NCBI GenBank assembly: GCA_910587045.1
Contig: CAJULG010000012.1
Coordinates: forward strand, 1 to 48,758
Reading direction: 5' to 3'
From: an uncultured Lachnospiraceae bacterium
GTDB taxonomy: Bacteria > Bacillota > Clostridia > Lachnospirales > Lachnospiraceae
Length of the DNA: 48,758 bases
Below, piece after piece: positions 16,201 to 23,648 of this stretch. The translations under genes were made by a program, and so were the position numbers. The notes below the pieces were generated by a model. The model ran no database searches. It had not been told where the DNA came from and worked only from the letters and a program-made list of their open reading frames with translations. Each line of letters begins with the position of its first letter. The first letter of the stretch is position 1.

Positions 16201-16945
16201 CACAGGCTTGTTTAAAGAAGGGATCATTGCATCGATCGATCATATGGATATCTATTGTGTATATGTCATGAACGGATCATTAAATTATCTGGGGCCGGAC
16301 GGGACTTCCTGTGATCAGCAGACAATGGAAGCCTTTTGCACCGTACTGGATACATTGCCGTATCAATTCTCCTATGTGCTGCATTCCTATCAGCCGCAGC
16401 GGGGATATACGTTTAGCGGCTGGAGAGATCCGGATGGTACGCTGTATGCACCGGGCAGCATCTACAGGACAATGCAGGAATCAGCAGTCCTTCAGGCAGA
16501 GGTGAAGCCGATCCTGGTATCTGCACTTACTGTTTCGCCGAAGCATGCAACAATGAATATCGGAGATATCCTGCAGATGTCAGTACAGATTCAGCCGGAG
16601 GATGCCCTGGATCAGACTGTAACATGGACAAGCTCAGATCCGTCCATTGCTGCAGTCGATGCAAACGGTCTGGTAACGGCATATGCAGAAGGTACAGTAA
16701 CAATAACTGCCACTGCAAACGATGGAAGCGGATGCTCAGATACAGCAACTGTTGAGGTGGTGATCGGACGGGAAGAGCCGGGTACCGGTTCCTCGCAGGC
16801 GGAACCGTCAACGGGATCGGAGCATAAGCCTTCCGGTCAGCCAAAGACTGGAGATGAATTCCCGTTGTTCCCGCTTCTGTTACTGGGATGTCTTGCAACA
16901 CTGGCGGCAGCTTCTGGTGTGGCGGCCCGTCGGAAGGACAGATGA
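13250..16945 (+). CDS. Sortase-anchored beta-helix surface protein with InlB and Big_2 repeats
   Basis: The 1231-aa cell-wall protein starts at an ATG with GGGAGG upstream; in-frame codons from 13229 are rejected. Residues 1-31 form a signal peptide ending near PVFAS. Roughly residues 90-800 are a right-handed parallel beta-helix of pectate-lyase type, with many short G/N/D-rich turns. Residues about 843-920 form an InlB B-repeat-like domain (YEFLGWNTDPDA), followed by a second similar unit (FSGWRDPDGTLY). Residues about 1083-1175 are a Big_2 bacterial Ig-like domain (VTWTSSDPSIAAVDANGLV). A Ser/Pro/Gly linker leads to QPKTGDEF, an LPXTG-like sortase signal, then a hydrophobic helix and RRKDR. 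It is probably an adhesin or glycan-interacting protein; the ligand is unknown. No catalytic site is visible. Confidence 0.88.
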   Translation: MKRNLCKAFICTLGCGLAINASLPVYPVFASPLTKQATEISCGQNVRMEEIPASLLEEGTQIDGVESRANGNAIEYQVADSGAFADLLSGSVDGNWSGGCYNGTEDVTICLDTDIVTDQSGISMSQENVTLTLDLNGHRFQSSNDTFEIKSRSADGSLRKVNTVIIQNGTIDGTGLDFSGGLDSAVIQSVGIVNCNGTALNYDNNPSLKIFDCTFSHTGAANGDTGIVCSHSGREFDIQNVVIRGFHTGIDAGYTSGGQKGVLNRITITGAFLGMDLSSCRSDIRVQDSSITGTGEAGSQGIYIFYGTGRYNLSDFLNGAANVDQVVIDNFDTGIYTYSGSVLVTKSKIRNVHTALTGSACGLYVRDSILSASPAVADASYSGDSYGIRGTAEGFTCINTQVSGFRIGAYNSLSSANMMNSIFDNLEINVNVRTGMIYNCLLKNARMGIQQDTSTVDVIDTTILGTGESGSIGVYDNGGAALKLYGTSDAYPAYDTYYSQNLVAYAAAAYPDAEHYSMLIDGYDTGIGMGTRSNNGVSAQNLEIRNCTTGVDGDTHTIKCNEERGTEPTEIRIYNCTDGIRCATIELRNGNLIVYDCTRNGIIIQNAVCLSGGGKIEVYDCVGTGLEVSGLTGNMTYRFETYRCGIGVKLANGLTSPFRICSHNNTGDGIQIAGGRNLTGILSSYDNGGWNINMKAPLNSVMFFTECRLSGGKIGNMNVNMSASAAGNALMFNGTTFICDNSPIFLPADRALTLTPTIGPDWTFPTDWLKGTMCFDVPDGSYVDGTVLVNTSEDFVRDRADRMNNTYLFVRTHFFANKEGWIVQYHDNKATIPSGPGSVQLVLSEGSNVTYDYMTNGGDSLDRDYNIISYPAGDSIDLSLRASRPGYEFLGWNTDPDAHIGLSALTAQKEDIILYAIYRKSVTFTYHTYDTALDYTQDGYIFNQSGVPYADEAGSQALHVLSYADQVPAGRYVFAGYSYDGRDTTGLFKEGIIASIDHMDIYCVYVMNGSLNYLGPDGTSCDQQTMEAFCTVLDTLPYQFSYVLHSYQPQRGYTFSGWRDPDGTLYAPGSIYRTMQESAVLQAEVKPILVSALTVSPKHATMNIGDILQMSVQIQPEDALDQTVTWTSSDPSIAAVDANGLVTAYAEGTVTITATANDGSGCSDTATVEVVIGREEPGTGSSQAEPSTGSEHKPSGQPKTGDEFPLFPLLLLGCLATLAAASGVAARRKDR

Positions 16946-17014
16946 TCCGATTGCATTTTGCGCCATATGTGATAAGATAGTCCTATCATTTATCCGGAAT
17001 CGGGAGGGAACAAT

Positions 17015-17710
17015 TTGACCAGAGAGGATATTACCAGAGGATTATTTGAATTACAGGATAATGACTATCGTACATTTCATGCAAGGCTGATGCCGGAGAT
17101 TGACCCGGAGCGGATCATTGGCGTTCGCACCCCGCAGTTAAGAGCCTTTGCAAAACAGGTAATAAAGGACTCCTGCGCAGAAGAATTCCTGCAGGAGCTG
17201 CCCCATTATTATTATGAGGAGAATAATCTTCATGGGGCTTTATTAAATCTGCGATATAAAAAGGAATCGGAACTGGAAGACTTTCTGAAAGAACTGGAAC
17301 GCTTCCTGCCTTATGTTGACAACTGGGCAACCTGTGATATGCTGTCGCCAAAGCTGTTTAAGAAGAATCTGCCGCTTGTTTATGAGCGGGTAAAACATTG
17401 GCTGAACAGTGAGCATACCTATACGATCCGGTTTGGTATCGTAACCCTGCTGGGATATTATCTGGAGGATGCGTTTGAATCCGGGATGCTGAAGCTGGTA
17501 TGCGGGGTGAAATCTGAAGAATATTACGTCAGGATGGCTGTCGCCTGGTATTTCAGTATGGCACTGGTAAAGCAGTATGAGGAAACCATCCCGTACTTTG
17601 AACAACCGGTACTGGAGACCTGGACACACAACAAGGCGATACAGAAGGCAATTGAAAGCCGCCGGATTGATGAAGGAACGAAGGCATATTTAAGGAGTTT
17701 AAAAATATAA
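17015..17710 (+). CDS. DNA alkylation repair protein, AlkD-like
   Basis: The 231-aa all-helical HEAT-repeat protein is of the AlkD family, which excises alkylated bases by wrapping DNA. Family blocks are visible: GVRTPQLRAFAKQV near residue 37, YYYEENNLHGALL, VDNWATCDMLSPK in the middle, and WTHNKAIQKAIESRRI at the end. The start is TTG with CGGGAGGGA 8-9 nt upstream. Length is normal. It lies alone between the surface protein and a non-coding unit. Confidence 0.9.
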   Translation: MTREDITRGLFELQDNDYRTFHARLMPEIDPERIIGVRTPQLRAFAKQVIKDSCAEEFLQELPHYYYEENNLHGALLNLRYKKESELEDFLKELERFLPYVDNWATCDMLSPKLFKKNLPLVYERVKHWLNSEHTYTIRFGIVTLLGYYLEDAFESGMLKLVCGVKSEEYYVRMAVAWYFSMALVKQYEETIPYFEQPVLETWTHNKAIQKAIESRRIDEGTKAYLRSLKI

Positions 17711-17814
17711 GATGTTTCAGGGCTTCAGATTTTGAAAAGTACGGATCTGTTGAACCTGCTTTTCTAAATGAAGAACGAATGTCGATAAATATCGAAGTTT
17801 CTGAACGAATTATT

Positions 17815-17843
17815 TTGACATCGAAACAATAATAATATAGAAT
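17815..17843 (+). promoter_or_regulatory. Strong promoter of an unassigned RNA unit
   Basis: A perfect TTGACA (17815-17820) and TAGAAT (17838-17843) are separated by 17 bp. There is no protein of normal size for 500 bp downstream. Confidence 0.75.
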
Positions 17844-18048
17844 GATTACGGTGTCAAGCGGACTGGCAATATGACGGATTAAGGTGATATTTCCAGACAG
17901 GGGGCATTGGCACTACAAGGGAATGGCAGGATCAAAGCCGGAAAAGACTTCCGGGCAGGGTAAACCCGGTAATCATCAGTAATCAGACAGATACAGGGAG
18001 TTGTGATTTTATACCATTTGCATGATATCCTTGAGGGAGGGTAGCTCT

Positions 18049-18174
18049 ATGGGATACGGAGAGAACAACAGATGCAGAGAATCAGGCTGCTCTATAGCAG
18101 CAGGATTGACACAGCTGCTCTTCGGGGAAATCATTTACAGGATCGGATTTGTTACGAGACAGAACGATCTATGA
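18049..18174 (+). CDS. Possible 41-aa small protein
   Basis: The ATG follows GAGGGAGG with about 8-nt spacing. The product starts MGYGENNRCRESGC, with two cysteines five residues apart, then a moderately hydrophobic stretch (SIAAGLTQLLFGEIIYRIGF) and a polar tail. No family is recognised. It lies between a strong promoter and a terminator, which supports translation of a dedicated mRNA, but the region may instead be a structured RNA with a chance ORF. Confidence 0.4.
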   Translation: MGYGENNRCRESGCSIAAGLTQLLFGEIIYRIGFVTRQNDL

Positions 18175-18274
18175 GAGTATCAGAATGCGAAGCATTCATC
18201 CTGCCGTTCTTTTCCTGGTCACAGACCGTTTACTTTTTTACTTTACTGTGATAAAATATTCATAGATTTTGGGG

Positions 18275-18308
18275 ACAGAGTCCGAGTCGAATCGGATTCT
18301 GTCTTTCT
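18275..18308 (+). terminator. Intrinsic terminator before the ligase gene
   Basis: ACAGAGTCCGA (18275-18285) pairs with TCGGATTCTGT (18292-18302), with one G-U pair and a 6-nt loop, followed by CTTTCTT. It ends the upstream RNA unit or acts as an attenuator. Confidence 0.8.
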
Positions 18309-18352
18309 TATGTATCGGAGAATAAAACGTATTTGTACAGGAGGAAGAAAGA

Positions 18353-19987
18353 ATGCCGATTACGGAAGTATTAGAGCGAAATGCCAGAGAGTTTCCCAAT
18401 GATGTGGCTCTGGTAGAGATCAACCCGGAGATTAAGGAACGCCGGCGGGTGACCTGGAAGGAGTATGAACTGATCGAGCCGAACCCGTTAGAGCATTACC
18501 GGCGGGAGATCACATGGAATGTATTTGACGAGAAGGCCAACCGGTTTGCCAATCTATTGATCAGCCGGGGAATTAAGAAGGATGATAAGGTAGGTATCCT
18601 GTTAATGAACTGCCTGGAATGGCTGCCGATCTATTTTGGTATCTTAAAGACCGGAGCATTGGCAGTGCCCCTTAACTTTCGGTATGCTTCCGATGAGATC
18701 GAGTATTGTCTGGATCTGGCAGATGTGGACATTCTGGTATTTGGACCGGAGTTCATCGGACGGGTGGAGGAGATCGCAGAGGAGATCGGACGGAACCGGC
18801 TGTTATTCTATGTGGGAGAGAACTGCCCTACCTTTGCAGAGGATTATAACAGCATGACAGCCAACTGCTCCAGCCGGAAGCCGGAGATAACCATAACCGA
18901 TGCAGATCATGCAGCCATTTATTTTTCATCCGGTACGACCGGGTTTCCGAAAGCGATCCTGCATGATCACACCAGTCTGATGCATTCCTGTAAGGTAGAG
19001 CAGAATCACCACGGGCAGACCAGAGAAGATGTATTTTTATGTATCCCGCCTCTGTATCATACCGGTGCCAAGATGCACTGGTTCGGAAGTCTGTTATCCG
19101 GCGGAAAAGCAGTTATCTTAAAAGGAACAAAGCCGGAGTTTATATTAGATGCGATCTCTAAGGAGCATTGTACCATCGTCTGGCTGCTGGTTCCGTGGGC
19201 GCAGGACATACTGGATGCCCTGGATCGGGGCGATTTAAGCTTAGAGGATTATGAGCTGGATCAGCTCCGTCTGATGCATATCGGAGCCCAGCCGGTACCG
19301 CCAAGTCTGATCAAGCGTTGGAAGGAATACTTCCCGCATCATCAGTATGACACGAATTATGGCCTGTCGGAATCCATCGGGCCGGGCTGTGTACATTTAG
19401 GCGTGGAGAATATACATAAGGTAGGTGCGATCGGTATCCCGGGCTATGGCTGGGAGGTTCGGATCGTAGATGAGAATGGTCAGGCTGTAGCACAGGGAGC
19501 CGTAGGCGAGCTCTGTGTAAAAGGCCCCGGCGTCATGCTCTGCTACTATAAGAATCCGGAGGCAACCAGTGAGATCCTGAAGGATGGCTGGCTCTATACC
19601 GGAGATATGGCGATGCAGGACGAGGATGGTTTTATCTTTCTGGTTGACCGGAAGAAGGATGTCATTATCAGCGGCGGCGAGAATATTTATCCGGTACAGA
19701 TTGAGGATTTCATCCGTTGCCATGCGGCAGTAAAGGACGTGGCCGTGATCGGTCTGCCGGATAAGCGGTTAGGAGAGATCACGGCAGCGATCATCGAGAT
19801 TAAGGAGGATTACCGCTGTACGGAGGAAGAGATGAATCAGTTCTGCTTAAAGCTCCCGCGTTATAAACGTCCGAAGAAAATCATCTTTGCAGATATTCCG
19901 CGGAATCCGACCGGTAAGATCGAGAAGCCGAAGCTGCGGAAGCTCTACGGGGCAGAACGTCTGGTAGAGGAACAGAATAAAGCTTAA
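18353..19987 (+). CDS. AMP-forming acyl-CoA synthetase / ligase
   Basis: The 544-aa ANL-superfamily enzyme activates a carboxylic acid with ATP and transfers it to CoA. Core motifs are complete: the phosphate loop YFSSGTTGFPKA, NYGLSES, the adenine/ribose motif YTGDMAMQDEDG, the hinge region VDRKKDVIISGGENIYP, and the C-terminal catalytic lysine in RNPTGKIEKPK. An N-terminal extra segment (about residues 35-55) appears before the usual domain start. AGGAGGAAG precedes the ATG. The substrate is unknown; iorAB lies 5 kb upstream, so an aryl-acetate is conceivable, but linkage is only by distance. Confidence 0.9.
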   Translation: MPITEVLERNAREFPNDVALVEINPEIKERRRVTWKEYELIEPNPLEHYRREITWNVFDEKANRFANLLISRGIKKDDKVGILLMNCLEWLPIYFGILKTGALAVPLNFRYASDEIEYCLDLADVDILVFGPEFIGRVEEIAEEIGRNRLLFYVGENCPTFAEDYNSMTANCSSRKPEITITDADHAAIYFSSGTTGFPKAILHDHTSLMHSCKVEQNHHGQTREDVFLCIPPLYHTGAKMHWFGSLLSGGKAVILKGTKPEFILDAISKEHCTIVWLLVPWAQDILDALDRGDLSLEDYELDQLRLMHIGAQPVPPSLIKRWKEYFPHHQYDTNYGLSESIGPGCVHLGVENIHKVGAIGIPGYGWEVRIVDENGQAVAQGAVGELCVKGPGVMLCYYKNPEATSEILKDGWLYTGDMAMQDEDGFIFLVDRKKDVIISGGENIYPVQIEDFIRCHAAVKDVAVIGLPDKRLGEITAAIIEIKEDYRCTEEEMNQFCLKLPRYKRPKKIIFADIPRNPTGKIEKPKLRKLYGAERLVEEQNKA

Positions 19988-20064
19988 TGAGAATGTATCA
20001 AAGCGCAAAGGTGCAGAAAAATCAGAGCTATCGAAACCTGTCTTACTTTGTCGAACGATAGGAA

Positions 20065-20093
20065 TTGTAAGAATTACGTCTCTTTGCTAGAAT
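20065..20093 (+). promoter_or_regulatory. Promoter of export-like unit A
   Basis: TTGTAA (20065-20070) and TAGAAT (20088-20093) are 17 bp apart, giving a start near 20100. A possible ECF-type GAAACC (about 20033-20038) lies upstream, but its spacing to CG is not convincing. Confidence 0.6.
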
Positions 20094-20149
20094 TATAAAA
20101 GAAGGAATTTTTCTGGAAATAATAACACAACGCAAGGAGGACGATCTAC

Positions 20150-20587
20150 ATGAAGAACAAAGTAACGACAGGATTTCTGGTTTTATTTGCAGCAGTGATA
20201 ATCGCCAATATCGGGGTTCAGTATGCGGAAGCAGCAGGGAATTATACGGATACGAAATATCTGATCGAATATGCAGGGGATGGTTGTGATTTGGCGACAG
20301 TTACAAGACTGAAGATGGATGCGACCTCTTCTTATGCAAAGAATCAGTCAACGCATTGTACCCACAGGATTTGGGTTGCAGGAACCCATAGCCATACAAA
20401 TAACACACCGCTGAGCTTCAATGACTGCAGCTGCGATGACGACGGCTATATGGTTCCTACGGGAGAGTGGCGCTATCTTCCGAATTGGGTCTATGAACAG
20501 GGGTATGAGTATGCTTTTCTGGTGATCAGGCCGGAATCACATCAGCCTTGTATCGTAGAAGGTCTGTGGAGTCCGGACAGCATATAA
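20150..20587 (+). CDS. Secreted Cys/His-containing protein, first gene of unit A
   Basis: The 145-aa protein has a signal peptide (residues 1-29, hydrophobic core FLVLFAAVIIANIGV, cleavage near AEAAG). The mature part of about 115 aa holds five cysteines (GDGCD, THCTH, DCSCDD, QPCIV) and many aromatic residues. It could be a disulphide-bonded extracellular protein. I do not recognise it with confidence; it recalls short secreted proteins found before ABC-transporter genes in Firmicutes. An AAGGAGG site precedes the ATG. It is followed after 12 bp by the anchored protein and the ABC genes, so it may be a substrate, sensor or partner of that machinery. Confidence 0.65.
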   Translation: MKNKVTTGFLVLFAAVIIANIGVQYAEAAGNYTDTKYLIEYAGDGCDLATVTRLKMDATSSYAKNQSTHCTHRIWVAGTHSHTNNTPLSFNDCSCDDDGYMVPTGEWRYLPNWVYEQGYEYAFLVIRPESHQPCIVEGLWSPDSI

Positions 20588-20599
20588 GGAGGTAGCAGG

Positions 20600-21364
20600 A
20601 TGAAGCATACAGAACGCTGGCTGACGATCAGCCTGATCGTGGTCGGTCTGACCATTCTCCTGCTGGGCTTCCGGCTGCTTCGGAATTATTCTGCTGAGGT
20701 CAGTCGGGCAAATGCCACCACGGAGCCCGTTAGCACGGATACCGCTTCGGAGGATTCTGATCCCGCAGACGGGACAGAGGGATCAACGGAAGGATCTCCT
20801 GATCAGGAGCTCTGCAGAGCATTAAATATTTCAGAGACAGTGGAGATGTCAGAGCCTTTGTACTGCGCCGGTTATAAGCTAGAGGTTACCGGTGTGGATG
20901 TAACCAGGGAAAACAGAGGCTGGATTATGATTGATGGTCTGCTGGAAGGTCTGGCTGATCTTGCGGAGAATGGGGATATTCTGTCGGAGGAGCAGTATAT
21001 CGTGGTACATTTCAGCCTGACTCCCTATGAGGAATATCTGCCTTATGTGGAAGCGGGAAAGGCAACAGAGATTTCGCTGAATACTTTAAGGTTGAATTTG
21101 TTGACGGAGGAGCTGGAATGGGCCAATCTTTGCAATGAACCGGTAGGATTATCCGAATCTGACGGGAAGGATATCAAAAGTACCTATCTGGTTTCACTGG
21201 AATATGGTGTGTCCAGAGAATTTGACCTGATCTTTATCGATACACCGAAGGTCCTGGCAACAGAGGAGAACTTGACTGCTGTGCTGACCTTTAATCCTTC
21301 GGGAGGTGAAGTGGGTTCGTCTATCGATGTAAGAAAGGGAGTGGTGCTGGATGTTTCGGATTGA
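20600..21364 (+). CDS. Membrane-anchored extracytoplasmic protein
   Basis: The 254-aa protein has one N-terminal TM helix (about residues 8-26), then a Thr/Ser/Asp/Glu-rich low-complexity linker (about 35-70) and a globular domain outside the membrane. The domain is beta-rich (SEPLYCAGYKLEVTGVDVTR), similar in style to DUF4352/DUF5028-type beta-sandwich proteins, but no family is certain. AAGGAGG stands upstream. The 3' end overlaps the next gene by 14 bp, so it is coupled to the permease genes. A related-looking smaller anchored protein ends the same unit at 24284. Confidence 0.65.
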   Translation: MKHTERWLTISLIVVGLTILLLGFRLLRNYSAEVSRANATTEPVSTDTASEDSDPADGTEGSTEGSPDQELCRALNISETVEMSEPLYCAGYKLEVTGVDVTRENRGWIMIDGLLEGLADLAENGDILSEEQYIVVHFSLTPYEEYLPYVEAGKATEISLNTLRLNLLTEELEWANLCNEPVGLSESDGKDIKSTYLVSLEYGVSREFDLIFIDTPKVLATEENLTAVLTFNPSGGEVGSSIDVRKGVVLDVSD

Positions 21365-22160
21365 AATGAACCGGTTATTTAAGTCCCGGGGACTCTATAT
21401 TTCTTTGTTCATTGGCTGCGGACTGGCGCTTTGGCACTTTTTCAGATGGATCGCTCCGGTCAGCCGATCCTGGGATATGATAAATGTATATGGTAAGAGT
21501 ACAGGGCTTACGCTTAAATCCGCATATGACGTCTGGATGCATAGCAGTCTTTTTCCCACGCCAAGCTTTCTGTTTCTGATGGTTCTGCCGATCCTGGCGG
21601 TTCTGCCCTATGGCCTGACCTATGATAATGACCGGAAGTCCGGCTGGATCAAGAATGTCTATGTGCGGGCAGAGCGGAAGCGTTATATGAAGGTGAAGCT
21701 TGAGCTGGCTTTTTTAAGCGGGATGCTGGTGATCATGCTTCCCCTGTTGTTCAATTTTATGCTGGCTGCCGCCAGCCTTCCCTTAAAGGTTCCGCAGCCA
21801 TGCCTTGCCCTGATGCGGCCGCGGAATATCTGGTGTGGTCTGTTTTATCAGAATCCCATGTGTTATGTAGCTCTGGTTACCCTGCTGAACGGGGTATACG
21901 GCGGCCTGATGTCCATGCTGGCGGTGCTTTTGTCTCACAGTACGGATTATGGATTTCTGGTTGGCATTCTGCCCTTTTTATATCATATGTTCCTGTTTTC
22001 GTTATTTAATCTGGCGCATTATGCAGATTACGCTCCGGCACACTTTTTAAGCGGCGGTGTCTTTCTGAATTATTATGCAGAGTATGTGATCATGGGGATC
22101 GTAACGGTAGCTATAGCTTTGATCGCGTACAGGAAGGGAACGATATCTGATGTCTATTAA
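21351..22160 (+). CDS. ABC-2-like integral membrane protein
   Basis: The 269-aa protein has about six TM helices with the layout of ABC-2-type permeases: an N-terminal MFRIEMNRLFKSRGLYISL cytoplasmic lead-in, a large extracytoplasmic loop after TM1, and a tight cluster of helices at the C-terminus. It overlaps its neighbours by 14 and 11 bp. Together with the next two membrane proteins and the ATPase at 23649 it probably makes a transporter or membrane-stress/immunity complex. The substrate is unknown. Confidence 0.75.
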   Translation: MFRIEMNRLFKSRGLYISLFIGCGLALWHFFRWIAPVSRSWDMINVYGKSTGLTLKSAYDVWMHSSLFPTPSFLFLMVLPILAVLPYGLTYDNDRKSGWIKNVYVRAERKRYMKVKLELAFLSGMLVIMLPLLFNFMLAAASLPLKVPQPCLALMRPRNIWCGLFYQNPMCYVALVTLLNGVYGGLMSMLAVLLSHSTDYGFLVGILPFLYHMFLFSLFNLAHYADYAPAHFLSGGVFLNYYAEYVIMGIVTVAIALIAYRKGTISDVY

Positions 22161-22866
22161 GATCATACGAAGGAATCTGCTGCTTATGACCGGTCTTGTG
22201 ATCGGGATCGAGGTACTTTATTATCTGTTTTTCTTTATCCGCCGCGAATACAGCGCTTATGCGTGCTGGATGGATCTGTTCCGCTATGAGGGCGAATTTA
22301 CATATCGGATGTTCTTTTTCTTTCCGATCCTGGGTATGGTGTATCACTTTATCTTTGAAAGAACCTCCGGGGTGAACTGGGTGATCCGCTATGCGGATTC
22401 CCGGCGGCTGTTAAAGGATCAGGGCAGGCTGGCGTTCGTTGCGACCGTCATTATGATCGCTGTGGAATGTGCCAGTATGTCGCTGCTGTGTTATTGTACC
22501 GGTCTGCCGGTCATGAACTGGAACGAGGGCAGGAGCATGTTCTGTGCGATCTATCGATTTACTCTGGACTGCTCTGCGGCAGAGGTAATATTGGATTTTC
22601 TGGCGCTGCGTTTTATGAACGGTGCCCTGCTCTGGATGTCCCAGCGGATCTTCCGGAAATACGGAGGCCCGCTTTGGCTCTGGTATCTGGTCGTCCTGAT
22701 ACTGGGAGAGGTGGAGTACAGGTTTCCGGTCTTTTTGATCTTCCGGACAACGAATCTGAATATTGCCCTGCTTCAGCAGCCCTGGCAGTGGTGCTGGAGG
22801 CTATTGATATTTACAGGAATGGGGATCATATATGTTTGGTTGGAAAAGCGTACTGTCAAAAAATAA
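22150..22866 (+). CDS. Integral membrane protein of the ABC unit
   Basis: The 238-aa protein has five to six TM helices and an IKIIRRNLLLMTG N-terminus typical of ABC-2-like subunits. It overlaps the genes on both sides (11 and 35 bp), so translation is coupled along the unit. No enzymatic motif is visible. It is probably the second membrane subunit of the transporter. Confidence 0.7.
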   Translation: MSIKIIRRNLLLMTGLVIGIEVLYYLFFFIRREYSAYACWMDLFRYEGEFTYRMFFFFPILGMVYHFIFERTSGVNWVIRYADSRRLLKDQGRLAFVATVIMIAVECASMSLLCYCTGLPVMNWNEGRSMFCAIYRFTLDCSAAEVILDFLALRFMNGALLWMSQRIFRKYGGPLWLWYLVVLILGEVEYRFPVFLIFRTTNLNIALLQQPWQWCWRLLIFTGMGIIYVWLEKRTVKK

Positions 22867-23647
22867 AACGGGCTTTCTCCTGTTTTTCATCATATCTGTG
22901 GTTCTGGCCGGCGTGATCCGCTGGCGGGGCGCGGGTACCGGACTGGGAATCGGAGATATTCTGCTTGTATGCTGGTATGGCAGTGAGCCGGTTGTAGAGT
23001 TTACCCTGCGGAGCGTGCTGGAGATCCCCGGGATCTGGTTTTTTCTGCATTGCTATCTGTATGCGGCTATCTTATTTTACCCGCAGCATAAGCTGTACCA
23101 GTCGGATATAGTTACGATCCGGATGAAGTCCCGCCGGGCATGGTGGAAGGATATCGTCCTGTGGCTGGCAGGAAGCGAATGTGTCTATTACGGGCTGTTC
23201 CTGCTGGCAGTGGTACTGGTGAATCTGGATCAGGCAGGAACGGGCTGGCGGCCGCATGCCGCAGGACTGCTGCCGGGATTTGAAGAAGCATTTCCGGGTA
23301 TCAGCAGCTTTGGATTTGAGCAGGGATATGGTATCTTCTGGATCCGGGTATTGCTGATGCCGGTTCTGATCGGGATCACGCTTGGATTATTCCAGCTGAC
23401 CCTGTCGTTATATATCGGTTTTGAATGGAGTATCCTTGTTTCATTTTCTTACTTTCTGGTCAGTCTGTACAAAGAGGACTGGTGGCTGATCGGAAACGGT
23501 ACCATGCTGGTAAGGAGTGAGCTGGCCAGTTATCCGCATCAGACATTGCGGATATTCCTGATGTGCGGCGGGATCATTTTGTTAAGTGTCTGGCTGGGCT
23601 ATTGGAAGCTGTCCAGAATGGATATACTTCAGAGAAGGAGGTCATGA
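22832..23647 (+). CDS. Third integral membrane protein of the ABC unit
   Basis: The 271-aa protein has six or so TM helices, rich in W, L and G. The start is ATG with GGAATGGGG upstream, inside the end of the preceding gene. Two membrane subunits are enough for one ABC transporter, so a third is unusual and may be an accessory or immunity subunit. The ATPase follows with one base between the stop and its ATG. Confidence 0.7.
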   Translation: MFGWKSVLSKNKTGFLLFFIISVVLAGVIRWRGAGTGLGIGDILLVCWYGSEPVVEFTLRSVLEIPGIWFFLHCYLYAAILFYPQHKLYQSDIVTIRMKSRRAWWKDIVLWLAGSECVYYGLFLLAVVLVNLDQAGTGWRPHAAGLLPGFEEAFPGISSFGFEQGYGIFWIRVLLMPVLIGITLGLFQLTLSLYIGFEWSILVSFSYFLVSLYKEDWWLIGNGTMLVRSELASYPHQTLRIFLMCGGIILLSVWLGYWKLSRMDILQRRRS

Positions 23648-23648
23648 T

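Larger units (their letters stand above)
17850..18308 (+). ncRNA. Unassigned structured leader/RNA with a small ORF and terminator
   Basis: The predicted transcript begins near 17850 and ends at a strong terminator (18275-18308). Compact hairpins are visible in the first half: CCGGAA/TTCCGG at about 17939-17955 and GGGTAAACCC just after. A further GAATGC/GCATTC hairpin lies at about 18182-18196. A 41-codon ORF with a good ribosome site lies in the middle. I could not match it to a riboswitch class I know: the T-box, cobalamin, c-di-GMP-I, glycine and SAM cores are absent. It may be a stand-alone RNA, an mRNA for the small peptide, or an attenuating leader for the ligase gene, whose ATG is 45 bp past the terminator. 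Confidence 0.5.

Noticed and set aside
16527..16901. Minus-strand frame of 124 codons opposite the surface-protein C-terminus
   Set aside because: It is antisense to the Big_2 and sortase-signal coding region and has no independent support.
17850..18050. c-di-GMP-I (GEMM) or cobalamin riboswitch upstream of the ligase gene
   Set aside because: A CAAAGCC string and a GGGAA string recall parts of these classes, but the rest of each conserved core is absent.
20030..20060. ECF-type promoter (GAAACC then CG) before unit A
   Set aside because: The spacing to the available CG motifs is 14 or 18 bp rather than the usual 16-17, and a better sigma-A-type promoter lies just downstream.
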